From Qingshengfaniella alkalisoli (GTDB lineage: Bacteria; Pseudomonadota; Alphaproteobacteria; Rhodobacterales; Rhodobacteraceae): a stretch of DNA of 64,000 bases. The stretch lies in contig NZ_CP042261.1 of the NCBI RefSeq assembly GCF_007855645.1, positions 166,501-230,500 of the forward strand, read 5' to 3'. Shown piece by piece: positions 45,720 to 54,843 of the stretch. Every line of letters starts with the position of its first letter. Within the stretch, counting starts at the first letter, position 1. The position numbers were made by a program, and so were the translations under genes. Below the pieces are notes generated by a model that saw only the letters and a program-made list of their open reading frames with translations, was not told the DNA's origin and searched no databases.

Positions 45720-47050
45720 CCCAGATAGACTTGCCCAGCAGGGTATCGGACGCGCGGTTTGCTGTGGCTGGCAAGGAAGAAGCCCAGTGTCAGCGGGCCA
45801 ACCCGCCCCAGGAACATGAGGAACAGAACTATGACGCGGCCGAGTGTGTCGAGTTCAGTCGTCGCGCCGCGTGTCAGCCCGACGGTACCGAAGGCGGATG
45901 CGACCTCGAAACTCAGGTCGACAAAATTGCCGTCATGAGAAATCGAGATCAGGAATAGCGCCGTCATCACGGTCAGGACACTGACGGTTGTCAGGGCCAG
46001 CACTTTCAATACTTGATCCAGACCTATACTGCGTCCAAAGGCGTGAAGAGTTGAGTTGCGCTTGAAGAATGCGATGGTCGCCAGCAGTAGAACGATCACC
46101 GTTGTGACCTTGATGCCTCCTGCCGTGGAGGTGCTGCCCCCACCCACCAACATCAGTGAGATCATCAGCAAGGTCGAACTGTCGTGGATCTCGCCGATCT
46201 CGACCGTGTTGAACCCCGCTGTGCGTGTTGTGACAGACTGGAACCAGCTCGCAAGCAGTTTGTCCCAAGGGTTCGCCAAGGCGCCCAAGGTACCGGGATT
46301 GTTCCATTCCAGAAAAGCGAAGCCCAGAAAGCCCCAAGCCGTGAACGCCAGCGTCCCGACCAGCATCAGCTTCGTGTGCAAGGTCAGGGTCTGCCATTGT
46401 CTTTTCTGCGCGATGTCACCGATTACGATGAAACCCAACCCGCCGATTATGAACATCGCCGGGATAGCCAGATTGATGACCGGATTCCCTACCCACGCGC
46501 TGAGACTGTCGGGCCACAGCGCAAAACCGGCATTGTTGAAGGCGGATACCGTGTGAAAGAGGGAATGCCACAGACCGCGCGACCAACCGAAGTCCGGTAC
46601 GAAGACCGTCGCAAGAATGATCACGCCCACCGTTTCACAGATCAGCGCGATCTTGACGATGGCCTGCACGAGCGTTCTGAGGTTGTTGATCGAGGTCTGG
46701 TTCAGGTCTTCACGCAGCATCACCTGCTGCGGCATGCCGATGGATATGCCCAGTGACAGCAGCAGGAGGGCGGCAAAGGTCATCAGTCCCAGCCCGCCCA
46801 ACTGGATCAGGATCATGATCACGATTTGGCCAAAGACGGTGAAGGTTGTTCCGGTATCGACCAGTACAAGGCCTGTCACAGTGACGGCCGACGTGGAAGT
46901 AAAGAAAGCCTCCATCAGCGTGATCGGGTGGGTCGTGCTGAACGGCAGTTTCAGCAGCACCATCCCGATGATGATCAACGTGAAGTAGAGAACCGACAGG
47001 AACGCGGGAGGGGGTAGTTTGAAGGATCTCTTGCGTTTGTAGCGGATCAT
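45716..47050 (-). CDS. ktrB: Potassium uptake channel subunit, TrkH/KtrB family
   Basis: The membrane subunit of a potassium uptake system. The 444-residue product has about ten hydrophobic segments and the four pore repeats of the Trk/Ktr family: TSTSAVTVTGLVLVDTG, VSAFNNAGFALWPD, TTRTAGFNTVEIGE and SAFGTVGLTRG. The shorter size and partner point to KtrB rather than TrkH. The ATG lies right after the stop of ktrA, so the two are co-translated. Confidence 0.9.
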   Translation of the reverse strand: MIRYKRKRSFKLPPPAFLSVLYFTLIIIGMVLLKLPFSTTHPITLMEAFFTSTSAVTVTGLVLVDTGTTFTVFGQIVIMILIQLGGLGLMTFAALLLLSLGISIGMPQQVMLREDLNQTSINNLRTLVQAIVKIALICETVGVIILATVFVPDFGWSRGLWHSLFHTVSAFNNAGFALWPDSLSAWVGNPVINLAIPAMFIIGGLGFIVIGDIAQKRQWQTLTLHTKLMLVGTLAFTAWGFLGFAFLEWNNPGTLGALANPWDKLLASWFQSVTTRTAGFNTVEIGEIHDSSTLLMISLMLVGGGSTSTAGGIKVTTVIVLLLATIAFFKRNSTLHAFGRSIGLDQVLKVLALTTVSVLTVMTALFLISISHDGNFVDLSFEVASAFGTVGLTRGATTELDTLGRVIVLFLMFLGRVGPLTLGFFLASHSKPRVRYPAGQVYLG

Positions 47051-47051
47051 T

Positions 47052-47714
47052 TCAAAGGCTGGCCGCGAATTCGCGCAGGTTGATGCGATTGCCCAGCACC
47101 AGCAGCTTGTCGTCCACCGAAAGCGCGCAATCAGAGCTGTCGCTTCCTATGAATTCCGATCCGCGCATCACGCCAAGACAGCGCAACTCAAAACGATCAC
47201 CCAGATCAAGCTGGGACACCCGCTTTCCCTCCAGGCTTTCCGGTACACGCATGTTCACCACGTGGAACCCATTTCCGAGACTGACATAGTCGCGCATCAG
47301 CGGATTGTGCAGCATCTGGGCGATATGCATCCCGACTTCTTCTTCCGGCTGGACAACGCGGTCCGCGCCCAGCTTGTTGAGAATGCGGTGATGCGTGCGG
47401 CTGACAGCTTTGGCCCAGATCAGTGGAACGCCGATCATCTTGGCGTTGATCGTGGCCAGCACATTGGCTTCGAGGTCTTCACCTATAGCGATCAGAACGA
47501 CGTCGCATTCACCGATTCCGGCTTCACGGAGGGCCGTGTCGTCTCTCGCGTCGGCGATGACCGCGTGGGTCAAAGTGTCTGCCATCGCGGCGACATTGCG
47601 TTCGTTGATGTCCACGCCGATGACGTAATTGCCGAAGCGGGTCAGTTCCTTCGCGACCGTCGTGCCGAATGTGCCAAGCCCTATGACGGCGAAGTTGCGG
47701 GTTTTACGTGCCAT
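47052..47714 (-). CDS. ktrA: Potassium uptake regulatory subunit, KtrA/TrkA type
   Basis: The cytoplasmic RCK subunit that gates the channel in response to nucleotides. The 220-residue product has an N-terminal Rossmann RCK domain with FAVIGLGTFGTTVAKELTR and DARDDTALREAG, and a C-terminal RCK_C domain. One RCK pair, not two as in TrkA, supports KtrA. It precedes ktrB by one base. A 224-base divergent gap separates it from the peroxiredoxin. Confidence 0.9.
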   Translation of the reverse strand: MARKTRNFAVIGLGTFGTTVAKELTRFGNYVIGVDINERNVAAMADTLTHAVIADARDDTALREAGIGECDVVLIAIGEDLEANVLATINAKMIGVPLIWAKAVSRTHHRILNKLGADRVVQPEEEVGMHIAQMLHNPLMRDYVSLGNGFHVVNMRVPESLEGKRVSQLDLGDRFELRCLGVMRGSEFIGSDSSDCALSVDDKLLVLGNRINLREFAASL

Positions 47715-47791
47715 TTACCTGCCTGTGGTGTGCGGTATCCGGCATCTCTATCCCGAGTTTCCCATACCATTCAACTGTGCGTGTTATGGAT

Positions 47792-47859
47792 ACGCCTAAT
47801 TTTGGACGCCTGTCCCGGTTGGTCCGGAGGATCTGGAACAACCACGCTTAATTTAGGCG
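47792..47859. repeat. Repeated element between ktrA and prx
   Basis: ACGCCTAATTT (47792-47802) recurs as ACGCTTAATTT (47844-47854), 10 of 11 bases identical, 52 bases apart. In addition CGCCTAA (47793-47799) is found inverted as TTAGGCG (47853-47859). They lie in the shared divergent region of ktrA and the peroxiredoxin and may be a paired operator. No consensus box is recognised, so function is open. Confidence 0.3.
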
Positions 47860-47938
47860 CGGATTTTTGAACGCCCTATGAAATTCAGCGGTGACCGTTA
47901 TGTAAGTGTTAAATGGCATCTCACAGGTGGAGGAAAAT

Positions 47939-48592
47939 ATGGCACTTCGCATCAATGATACGGTTCCTGATTTCAAGGCTCAGACCAATCACGGGGAGAT
48001 CAGCTTTCACGACTGGATTGGCGAAAGCTGGGCGATATTGTTTTCTCACCCGAAGGACTTCACGCCGGTATGCACGACCGAATTCGGTGCTGTCGCTCAA
48101 CTGGCGGACGAATGGTCCAAGCGCGGCACCAAGGTGATCGGTGTGTCAGTCGATGGTGTGGATGATCATAACAAGTGGATCGGTGACATCGAAAGCGTCG
48201 GCGGGGCGAAGGTGGAGTTCCCGATTATCGCCGATGACGGGCTAGAGATATCCAAGGCGTTCGACATGCTTCCGGCCGAGGCCTATCTGCCCGATGGTCG
48301 GACGCCCAACGACTCGGCGACGGTGCGGTCGGTCTTCATCATCGGGCCAGACAAGAAGTTGAAGCTGTCGATGACCTACCCCATGACGGTTGGCCGCAAC
48401 TTCGCAGAGATTCTGCGTGCGTTGGACGCGTTGCAAACCACAACGAAACATGGTGTTGCCGCACCTGCGAATTGGGAAATAGGTCAGGACGTTATTATTC
48501 CGGCGACGGTGTCTGACGAGGACGCGAAGGCCAAGTTCGGCGATTTCGACAAGAAGCTGCCTTATCTGCGGACGACCAAGCAGCCTGCCTGA
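47939..48592 (+). CDS. 1-Cys peroxiredoxin, Prx6 type
   Basis: A 217-residue thiol peroxidase that reduces peroxides. The catalytic cysteine is in DFTPVCTTEFGAVA near residue 45, and no resolving cysteine is visible in the rest, so it is of the 1-Cys Prx6 class. The C-terminal dimerisation region PANWEIGQDVIIPATVSDED is typical. The start MALRINDTVPDFKAQ follows GGAGG. It is divergent from ktrA. Confidence 0.92.
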   Translation: MALRINDTVPDFKAQTNHGEISFHDWIGESWAILFSHPKDFTPVCTTEFGAVAQLADEWSKRGTKVIGVSVDGVDDHNKWIGDIESVGGAKVEFPIIADDGLEISKAFDMLPAEAYLPDGRTPNDSATVRSVFIIGPDKKLKLSMTYPMTVGRNFAEILRALDALQTTTKHGVAAPANWEIGQDVIIPATVSDEDAKAKFGDFDKKLPYLRTTKQPA

Positions 48593-48603
48593 TTGAGTTC
48601 GTG

Positions 48604-48624
48604 GCCCGCCTCGCAAGGGCGGGC
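48604..48624. terminator. Hairpin between prx and the GT29-like gene
   Basis: GCCCGCC (48604-48610) pairs with GGCGGGC (48618-48624) in the short gap between two convergent genes. There is no clear T-tract on either strand, so terminator activity is weakly supported. Confidence 0.3.
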
Positions 48625-48638
48625 TACTTCGACCGGCC

Positions 48639-49295
48639 TTATTGGTGCAGCGTCCATCCGTTTCGGTTGATCAGACGCCGGAACAGCATCATCTCACCGA
48701 AATGGTTGTGTGGCTCCTTGGTGTGGTCCCGGTCATAGAAGGTTGGCGTGCGCTTCCAGTCGAAGCCGAAGATATGCACATTGCGTCGTTCCAGCCGATG
48801 CAGCAGCCACAGGATTTGTGCTCCCGTAGTCGGGCGTGCGCGCAGCTTTTCCATCAACTCGATCGACAGTCGCATAGGATAAACCAGATGGGGCGTGCCG
48901 AACAACTTCGCGTCAAGGTATTCGAGATGACGGTCATAGTAGGGTGTGAACAGCAGGGTGTGAAACGGAGGCGCATGTTCGGAATAGTATTCAAGTGTTT
49001 TGCGGTCGCTGGTCGCAACGAAGTCCCAACGTGTTCCCTGGGCATCGGTTTGCTCTAACTGCGCCTTGTTGAAACGGATGGTGGGATAGCGATCAATAGC
49101 GGGCCCATAAGCCGTATTGAGCAGGCTGGACGCGTTGCCTACGACGTTGATCTGATCGGGTATCGTTTCGGAAAACTGCGCCATCGAAAGCTGGTAGGCT
49201 CCATCGCCCGGATCGGTCGCAGGCAGTTCATCAACCTTTCCCTTCCGCTTCAGGGAACGCTTGAGCAAATCGAACAGGGAAGATCGTTCAGTCAT
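48639..49295 (-). CDS. Glycosyltransferase family 29 (sialyltransferase-like) protein
   Basis: A 218-residue protein I place in the GT29 sialyltransferase-like group. Its first motif INVVGNASSLLNTAYGPAID followed by RFNKA matches the sialylmotif L pattern (VGNG..L...G..ID...RFN). A second block RPTTGAQILWLLHRLER with IFGFDW fits sialylmotif S, and EPHNHFGE shows the H-x4-E of the very small motif. Donor and acceptor are unknown. No sialic acid or capsule genes are nearby. It is separated from pnp by a terminator. Confidence 0.7.
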   Translation of the reverse strand: MTERSSLFDLLKRSLKRKGKVDELPATDPGDGAYQLSMAQFSETIPDQINVVGNASSLLNTAYGPAIDRYPTIRFNKAQLEQTDAQGTRWDFVATSDRKTLEYYSEHAPPFHTLLFTPYYDRHLEYLDAKLFGTPHLVYPMRLSIELMEKLRARPTTGAQILWLLHRLERRNVHIFGFDWKRTPTFYDRDHTKEPHNHFGEMMLFRRLINRNGWTLHQ

Positions 49296-49355
49296 TGGTC
49301 GAACCGGAGCATCATGCGGTTATAGGAACACCTAGACTACTAGCCACGCGGTCGT

Positions 49356-49389
49356 AAACGAAAAAGCCCCGGCACTTGACCGGGGCTTT
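49356..49389 (-). terminator. Intrinsic terminator of pnp
   Basis: AAAGCCCCGG (49363-49372) pairs with CCGGGGCTTT (49380-49389); on the minus strand it is followed by TTTTTCGTTT. It lies 19 bases after the pnp stop and separates pnp from the GT29-like gene. Confidence 0.8.
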
Positions 49390-49407
49390 CTTGAAACTGG
49401 CGGATGA

Positions 49408-51546
49408 TTACTCTTCCGCTTGTTCTTCTTCTTTCTTGGCTTCTTCGCCGGTTTCCTGATCGACAACCTTCATCGACAGGCGGACCTTCCCGCGATCATC
49501 GAAGCCCAGCAGCTTGACCCACACGTCCTGACCTTCTTTGAGAACGTCGGAAGGATGATTCAGGCGACGGTTTTCGATCTGGCTGACATGGACCAGCCCG
49601 TCGCGCTTTCCGAAGAAGTTCACGAAGGCGCCGAAATCGACGATCTTCACGACCTTGCCCTTGTAGATCTTGCCCTCTTCAGGCTCCGCCACGATCGAAT
49701 AGATCATGTCATAGGCCTTCTGGATGGCTTCACCGTCGCTGGACGCGATCTTGATCACGCCGTCGTCGTTGATGTCGACCTTGGCACCTGAAGTTTCAAC
49801 GATCTCGCGGATGACCTTGCCGCCCGAACCGATCACTTCACGGATCTTGTCGGTCGGGATGTTCATTGTCTCGATGCGCGGGGCGTGGGTCGAGAAGCTG
49901 CCGGCCTCCGTAATGGCTTTCGACATCTCGCCCAGGATGTGCAGACGACCGTCCTTGGCTTGGGCCAATGCCTGCTCCATGATCTCGGGCGTGATGCCTG
50001 CGACCTTGATGTCCATCTGCAAGGACGTGATGCCCTCGGAGGTGCCTGCGACCTTGAAGTCCATGTCGCCGAGATGGTCTTCGTCACCCAGAATGTCGGT
50101 CAGGACAGCGAACTGCCCGTCATCTTCCAGGATCAGACCCATGGCAACACCGGCAACCGGTGCTTTTAGCGGAACGCCGGCATCCATCATCGACAGCGAG
50201 CCACCGCAGACGGACGCCATCGAGGACGAGCCGTTGGATTCGGTGATCTCGGAAACCACGCGGATCGTGTAGGGGAAGTCCGTCGGTGCGGGCAGAACCG
50301 CCTGCAGTGCGCGCCATGCCAGTTTGCCGTGGCCGATTTCACGGCGACCGGGCGAACCGACGCGGCCAACTTCGCCGACCGAGTAGGGAGGGAAGTTGTA
50401 GTGCAGCAGGAAGTTCGATTTGAAGTTGCCGTGCAGCGCGTCGATGAACTGCTCATCATCGCCCGTGCCCAGCGTGGTCACGACCAGACCCTGCGTTTCA
50501 CCGCGTGTGAACAGCGCGGAACCGTGCGTGCGGGGCAGGATGCCTACCTCGGACACGATGGGGCGCACCGTGTTGCGGTCACGACCGTCGATACGGGCAC
50601 CGCCCGAAATGATGTCACCGCGCAGGATACTCGATTCCAGCTTCTTGAAAGCGGAGCTGAGGTTTGCGTCCTCGAGCTGCTCTTCGGTCAGCGCGGATTT
50701 GATCGCTTCGCGTGCTTCCGCGATGGCGGTCGTGCGTTCCTGCTTGTCGGTCAATGCGAAAGCGGCGCGCATCTGGTCTTCACCGGCGGCCTTCACGGCT
50801 TCGTAAAGCTCGGAATAATCCGGTGGGGTGAAGTCGAAGGGCTCTTTCGCTGCGTCTTCAGCCAGAGCAACGATCAGGTCGATAACCGGCTTGATGGCGT
50901 CATGACCGAATTTCACGGCGCCGAGCATTTCAGCCTCGGACAGCTCGTAGGCTTCGGATTCGACCATCATCACGGCATCTTGTGTACCCGCGACGACCAG
51001 GTCGAGGCGCTGTTCGGGGTTCGCGCGCAGATCCTGCATGTCTTCGACATCGGGGTTCAGCACGTATTCGCCATTGGCGAAACCGACGCGTGCGCCCGCA
51101 ATCGGGCCCATGAACGGAACGCCGGAGATGGTCAGCGCGGCAGATGCGGCAATCATCGCGACGATGTCGGGATCGTTGACCAGGTCATGCGACAGCACGG
51201 TGCACATGACCAGCACTTCGTTCTTGAAGCCGGGTACGAAAAGCGGGCGGATCGGACGGTCGATCAGGCGCGCGGTCAGCGTTTCCTTCTCGGTCGGACG
51301 GGCCTCGCGCTTGAAGAAGCCGCCAGGGATCTTGCCGGCAGCGTAGTATTTTTCCTGGTAATGTACGGTCAGCGGGAAAAAGTCCTGACCGGGCTTTTGT
51401 TCACGTGCGAACGTGACGTTGGCCATGACGGAGGTTTCGCCCAGAGTGGCGATGACAGAGCCGTCGGCCTGACGGGCAACCTTGCCCGTTTCCAGCGTGA
51501 GGGTCTCGTTGCCCCATTCCATCGATTTCTTTGTGACGTTGAACAT
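49408..51546 (-). CDS. pnp: Polyribonucleotide nucleotidyltransferase
   Basis: PNPase degrades RNA 3' to 5' by phosphorolysis and is part of the degradosome. The 712-residue product has two RNase PH domains, the second with [20 protein letters not shown] and [20 protein letters not shown], then a KH domain ([15 protein letters not shown]) and a C-terminal S1 domain ([20 protein letters not shown]) with an acidic tail. Length is typical. The chosen ATG ([12 protein letters not shown]) follows rpsO, and its leader RNA is strongly folded. Confidence 0.97.
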   Translation of the reverse strand: MFNVTKKSMEWGNETLTLETGKVARQADGSVIATLGETSVMANVTFAREQKPGQDFFPLTVHYQEKYYAAGKIPGGFFKREARPTEKETLTARLIDRPIRPLFVPGFKNEVLVMCTVLSHDLVNDPDIVAMIAASAALTISGVPFMGPIAGARVGFANGEYVLNPDVEDMQDLRANPEQRLDLVVAGTQDAVMMVESEAYELSEAEMLGAVKFGHDAIKPVIDLIVALAEDAAKEPFDFTPPDYSELYEAVKAAGEDQMRAAFALTDKQERTTAIAEAREAIKSALTEEQLEDANLSSAFKKLESSILRGDIISGGARIDGRDRNTVRPIVSEVGILPRTHGSALFTRGETQGLVVTTLGTGDDEQFIDALHGNFKSNFLLHYNFPPYSVGEVGRVGSPGRREIGHGKLAWRALQAVLPAPTDFPYTIRVVSEITESNGSSSMASVCGGSLSMMDAGVPLKAPVAGVAMGLILEDDGQFAVLTDILGDEDHLGDMDFKVAGTSEGITSLQMDIKVAGITPEIMEQALAQAKDGRLHILGEMSKAITEAGSFSTHAPRIETMNIPTDKIREVIGSGGKVIREIVETSGAKVDINDDGVIKIASSDGEAIQKAYDMIYSIVAEPEEGKIYKGKVVKIVDFGAFVNFFGKRDGLVHVSQIENRRLNHPSDVLKEGQDVWVKLLGFDDRGKVRLSMKVVDQETGEEAKKEEEQAEE

Positions 51547-51558
51547 GTCTTGTCCTAT

Positions 51559-51619
51559 CAAGGCCGAGGAACCCTTCCCCGGCCGGGTTGCGTACGGGGC
51601 CGTATGCCCCGTGGCCTTG
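51559..51619 (-). promoter_or_regulatory. Branched leader structure of pnp
   Basis: The segment directly upstream of pnp can fold as a three-way junction. An outer stem pairs CAAGGCC (51559-51565) with GGCCTTG (51613-51619), an inner hairpin pairs AACCC (51570-51574) with GGGTT (51585-51589), and another pairs ACGGGGC (51594-51600) with GCCCCGT (51606-51612). E. coli pnp has an RNase III-cut leader used for autocontrol; a similar role here is inference. Confidence 0.45.
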
Positions 51620-51671
51620 TCGTCTGAGTTTCCTGTCCTCCCCGTAAGGCCCGGCGGAAAGGCTGCGGAAT

Positions 51672-51701
51672 AAGAAAAAACGCGCCCCGAAAGGCGCGTT
51701 T
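51672..51701 (-). terminator. Intrinsic terminator of rpsO
   Basis: AAACGCGCC (51678-51686) pairs with GGCGCGTTT (51693-51701); on the minus strand it is followed by TTTCTTA. It ends just after rpsO and could give partial read-through into pnp. Confidence 0.75.
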
Positions 51702-51706
51702 CCGGA

Positions 51707-51976
51707 TTAGCGGCGCAGGCCGAGGCGCTTGATCAGGTCCTGATAGCGCTGTGCGTCCTTCGCGTTCAGATAGTCCAGAAGCTTCCGACGCTGTGCAACG
51801 AGCTTCAGGAGGCCACGGCGGGAATGGTTATCCTTCTTGTGGGTCTTGAAGTGCTCGGTCAGCGTCGTGATCCGCGATGTGAGGATAGCGACCTGAACTT
51901 CGGGCGAACCGGTGTCGCCGTCCTTGGTCGCGTATTCTTTCATGACGCGGGCTTTATCTTCAGCAGTGATCGACAT
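51707..51976 (-). CDS. rpsO: 30S ribosomal protein S15
   Basis: S15 binds 16S rRNA early in small subunit assembly. The 89-residue product starts [20 protein letters not shown] and has the family block [20 protein letters not shown] and [20 protein letters not shown]. Length is exact. The ATG follows GGAGACC. It belongs to the rbfA-truB-rpsO-pnp cluster and lies 160 bases before pnp. Confidence 0.98.
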   Translation of the reverse strand: MSITAEDKARVMKEYATKDGDTGSPEVQVAILTSRITTLTEHFKTHKKDNHSRRGLLKLVAQRRKLLDYLNAKDAQRYQDLIKRLGLRR

Positions 51977-52112
51977 CGGGGTCTCCTTTGGTTGAAAGGT
52001 TGAGGGCACAAGCCGGGATGTCGTCCAGCAAGGTCCATGGAGTATCTGCCCAGTAACAGGCAGATGCGGGTCTGTATAGGAAAATGACGTGGTTGGAAAG
52101 CGTTGATTCGCC

Positions 52113-52628
52113 TCAGGCCGTAGCGTTCCAAGGCTCCGGCTGCTGCGCGTAGGGCAGGTAAAGCGGGTGCTTCGGGTGGCCCGCCTTGGACAGTCCCAGA
52201 TGCAATGGCGATACGCCTGTCGCGCGGATCAGGGTTTCGACCGATGGCCCACGGTCCAGATGCGCGCCGTGTGTACCCCACGCACAGATCACATCATCGG
52301 CCCACAGGCAGGCCTCGGAAATGGCCGCATCGTTTTCTGGCCCGACCGGGTCGGCTGCCGCGCGCATCTTCTTGGGGTCGGTGTCGCGCCACGCGAAGAT
52401 ATTGCACACGCGGAACGACCCGTATCCCAACGTCCGTGCCCGCCGTTCGCAGCGTTCCACGGTCGGGTCGTTCTGCACCTCGGTCGCGGTTGACGGGTTC
52501 AGCATCACGAACAGCGCCTTGCGCCCCGCCGTGTCCCAGACCCGCGTAAGCGCATAGCGGTAGCGTTCACAGTCGGAATAGATGGCGATGGAGTCGGCGT
52601 CGCCCTTCATATGCGTGCGTGTAATCAT
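52113..52628 (-). CDS. DUF1643 family protein
   Basis: A 171-residue protein of the DUF1643 family, of unknown function. The family pattern [20 protein letters not shown] and the following [17 protein letters not shown] are clear. No signal peptide or known catalytic motif is seen. It lies three bases after the truB stop, so it is probably co-transcribed, and it separates truB from rpsO where many genomes have the two next to each other. Function should not be guessed from that. Confidence 0.82.
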   Translation of the reverse strand: MITRTHMKGDADSIAIYSDCERYRYALTRVWDTAGRKALFVMLNPSTATEVQNDPTVERCERRARTLGYGSFRVCNIFAWRDTDPKKMRAAADPVGPENDAAISEACLWADDVICAWGTHGAHLDRGPSVETLIRATGVSPLHLGLSKAGHPKHPLYLPYAQQPEPWNATA

Positions 52629-52631
52629 GGA

Positions 52632-53537
52632 TCAGATATTGAATACCCGTGTTGGATGCAGCTCACCCGCCTTGTAGATACCCACCGCGACGGGCTGGCC
52701 TTGATAGGACGCCCAAGCCTCGTCGCCGTATTCGACATCAGAGGCGATGACCATGCCGGGGTTGCCGTGGCGCAGTCGGGTTGCGCCTTCAGCCGTGCAG
52801 GGCAGTTCGGGCAGGTCGGCCAATCCGACTTCCAACGGCTCAAGCAGTTCGTCCAGCGCGGGGTCTTTGGCCTTGGCTTCGATTTCTTCCATGCTGACAC
52901 CGTCTTCGGCATCGAAGGGACCGGACCAGACGCGGCGCAACTCGCGGACATGGCCGTAACAGCCGAGTTCGGCCCCCAGGTCGCGGGCGATCGCGCGGAC
53001 GTAACCGCCCTTACCGCAGACCATTTCCAGCGTGACGTGATCGTCATCGGGCCGTCCCAAAAGCGTCAGGCTTTCGACGAACAGTGGACGTGCTGCCAGT
53101 TCAAGGTCTTCGCCGTCGCGGGCCAGTTTGTAGGCCCGTTCGCCGTCGATCTTCACGGCGGAATACTGTGGCGGCACTTGCATGATGTCGCCGACAAAAC
53201 CGGGCAGGGCGGCCTCGATATCTTCCGTGGTGGGTCGCAGGTCGCTCTGTGCAATGACTTCGCCCTCGGCATCATCAGTGTTGGTCGCCTGACCCAGCCG
53301 GACGGTGAAGGTGTAGGCCTTCAGCGCGTCTGTCACATATGGAACGGTCTTGGTTGCTTCGCCAAGCGCGACGGCCAGAACGCCGGTCGCTTCGGGATCC
53401 AGCGTGCCCGCATGGCCCGCCTTCTTCGCGTCGAACGCCCAGCGGACCTTGTTGACCACCGCGTTGGAGGTCAAGCCCGCAGGCTTGTCGACGATGAGCC
53501 AGCCCGAAATGTCACGCCCCTTGCGCCTGCGCCCCAT
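52632..53537 (-). CDS. truB: tRNA pseudouridine-55 synthase
   Basis: TruB makes pseudouridine 55 in the T-loop of tRNA. The 301-residue product has the catalytic aspartate in [20 protein letters not shown], followed by [20 protein letters not shown], and the [18 protein letters not shown] block. It sits between rbfA and rpsO in the standard cluster. The ATG start is followed by a basic stretch (GRRRKGRD). Length is normal. Confidence 0.97.
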   Translation of the reverse strand: MGRRRKGRDISGWLIVDKPAGLTSNAVVNKVRWAFDAKKAGHAGTLDPEATGVLAVALGEATKTVPYVTDALKAYTFTVRLGQATNTDDAEGEVIAQSDLRPTTEDIEAALPGFVGDIMQVPPQYSAVKIDGERAYKLARDGEDLELAARPLFVESLTLLGRPDDDHVTLEMVCGKGGYVRAIARDLGAELGCYGHVRELRRVWSGPFDAEDGVSMEEIEAKAKDPALDELLEPLEVGLADLPELPCTAEGATRLRHGNPGMVIASDVEYGDEAWASYQGQPVAVGIYKAGELHPTRVFNI

Positions 53538-53597
53538 ATCCGTTCGTCCTTGCCGTGATTTTGCGAAAACGCCTGCTAGCGTCGTGGCGGTGCGTCG

Positions 53598-54344
53598 TCA
53601 ACCGGATGGCGCGACGGTACCGACAATCGGCCCCATCGGAAAGCCCAGATCGTCGCGGTGGATCGAAGGGGCATAGAGCCGGGAAATCGTTCCGTCCAGA
53701 TACAGCGCATTCGGTGTATTCAGCACATCCCGGAACAGGGTCGCGAATTCCCAGAAGGTCACCGGCCTGTCGGACAGTACAAAATGGGCCCGACCGGCCT
53801 CGTCCACGCCAACCCCATTGCGGATCTTGCGCGAATCCGAATCCCGCAAGAAGCGCGGGTGGAACTGACCGTCGATCAGCAACATCGGACCGGACTGGGT
53901 GGCGAAGCGGCACTTGGGCTGGCGTTGATCGAAGTCCAGCGTCTCGATCACTTCCACGCGGTCGTCATCGATGCAGAGCACGCCATTGGGCAGCATCCCG
54001 AAATTGCCGGGCCCCTTTGAGGTCACCAGGCTGGCAGTGTTTTCGCCGTTTTCGCGATACAACCCCACGGGGCGGCGATCGGAATGATACATGCCCGCAT
54101 TCATCGCGAAGGTCAGTGTCTGACCGCTGTGCGCGAGGTCGTCCGCGAGCTTACTGAAACTGCCATAGACCTGGCCGTCAGCATCTTTCAGCCACAGACG
54201 GAGCGAGGAGGGATCATCGACGCTGCAGGCGGTAAAGCCGTTGCCGCCGCTATCGATCTGACGGCATTCGGGAGAGGCGACCGCCAGAACCGGCGTCGCG
54301 ATGCATCCCAGGGCGATCAGCAGCGACCTAAAGATCGCCGTCAT
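53598..54344 (-). CDS. Secreted DUF2233/NAGPA-like phosphodiester glycosidase
   Basis: A 248-residue exported protein. It has a signal peptide (FRSLLIALGCIATPVLAVAS), and the middle reads FAMNAGMYHSDRRPVGLYRE, then GPGNFGMLPNGVLCI, with IRNGVGVDEAGRAHFVLSD later and NALYLDGTISRLYAP, a pattern of the phosphodiester glycosidase (NAGPA/DUF2233) family. Substrate is unknown. The chosen ATG overlaps the rbfA 3' end by 17 bases; an upstream start inside rbfA is rejected. Its position inside the rbfA-truB cluster is unusual. Confidence 0.75.
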   Translation of the reverse strand: MTAIFRSLLIALGCIATPVLAVASPECRQIDSGGNGFTACSVDDPSSLRLWLKDADGQVYGSFSKLADDLAHSGQTLTFAMNAGMYHSDRRPVGLYRENGENTASLVTSKGPGNFGMLPNGVLCIDDDRVEVIETLDFDQRQPKCRFATQSGPMLLIDGQFHPRFLRDSDSRKIRNGVGVDEAGRAHFVLSDRPVTFWEFATLFRDVLNTPNALYLDGTISRLYAPSIHRDDLGFPMGPIVGTVAPSG

Positions 54345-54753
54345 CTTCCGCTTCACGTAAATCGCGCTGCACGTTTTCCTGAGAAAACAGGCGGCGTGTT
54401 TCATCCATCCGGTCGAAAGTATCGTCGATCACGAAGCGGATCTCCGGCGCAAATTTGAGTTTGGTCGCCTTGCCGACCGCACGGCGGATCTCGTGGCGGT
54501 TATTGCGCAGGATCTGCAACGCCTCATCCGCGCCTTTGCCGCCGAGCGGCAGAACGAAGGCCGTGGCGATTTTCAGGTCGGGCGACGTCCTGACCTCTCC
54601 CACCGTGATCGAAAGCCGGTTCAGGTCGGGGTCGTGGATGTCGCCACGCATCAGGATTTCGGACAGGCTGCGACGGATCACCTCGCCCACGCGAAGCTGC
54701 CGCTGGGACGGGCCAGACCCGTCGTGATGTTTGTTCTTACCCATTCCGCCCAT
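54328..54753 (-). CDS. rbfA: Ribosome-binding factor A
   Basis: RbfA helps mature 16S rRNA and the 30S subunit. The 141-residue product shows SQRQLRVGEVIRRSLSEILM, then the KH-like core with RLSITVGEVRTSPDLKIATA and ELRFVIDD-like FAPEIRFVIDDTFDRMDETR. Length is normal. A second ATG nine bases downstream is possible. It is the first gene of the rbfA-truB-rpsO-pnp run and is divergent from dapB. Confidence 0.93.
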   Translation of the reverse strand: MGGMGKNKHHDGSGPSQRQLRVGEVIRRSLSEILMRGDIHDPDLNRLSITVGEVRTSPDLKIATAFVLPLGGKGADEALQILRNNRHEIRRAVGKATKLKFAPEIRFVIDDTFDRMDETRRLFSQENVQRDLREAEDDGDL

Positions 54754-54775
54754 CTAGGCTTTCAAAGGCGTTCTC

Positions 54776-54796
54776 GCAACAGGCTTTGCAACAGGC
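54776..54796. repeat. Short direct repeat before dapB
   Basis: GCAACAGGC occurs at 54776-54784 and again at 54788-54796, with a period of 12 bases, in the divergent gap between rbfA and dapB. GCTAGGCTAGGC follows a few bases on. It may be chance or part of a promoter region. Confidence 0.25.
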
Positions 54797-54843
54797 GGGT
54801 GCTAGGCTAGGCAGGGCATAAGATCATTTGAAGGTGAAAGAGC

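Noticed and set aside
47867-47895. TTGAAC as -35 of the peroxiredoxin promoter
   Set aside because: The expected -10 position reads GGTGAC, which is not a credible match.
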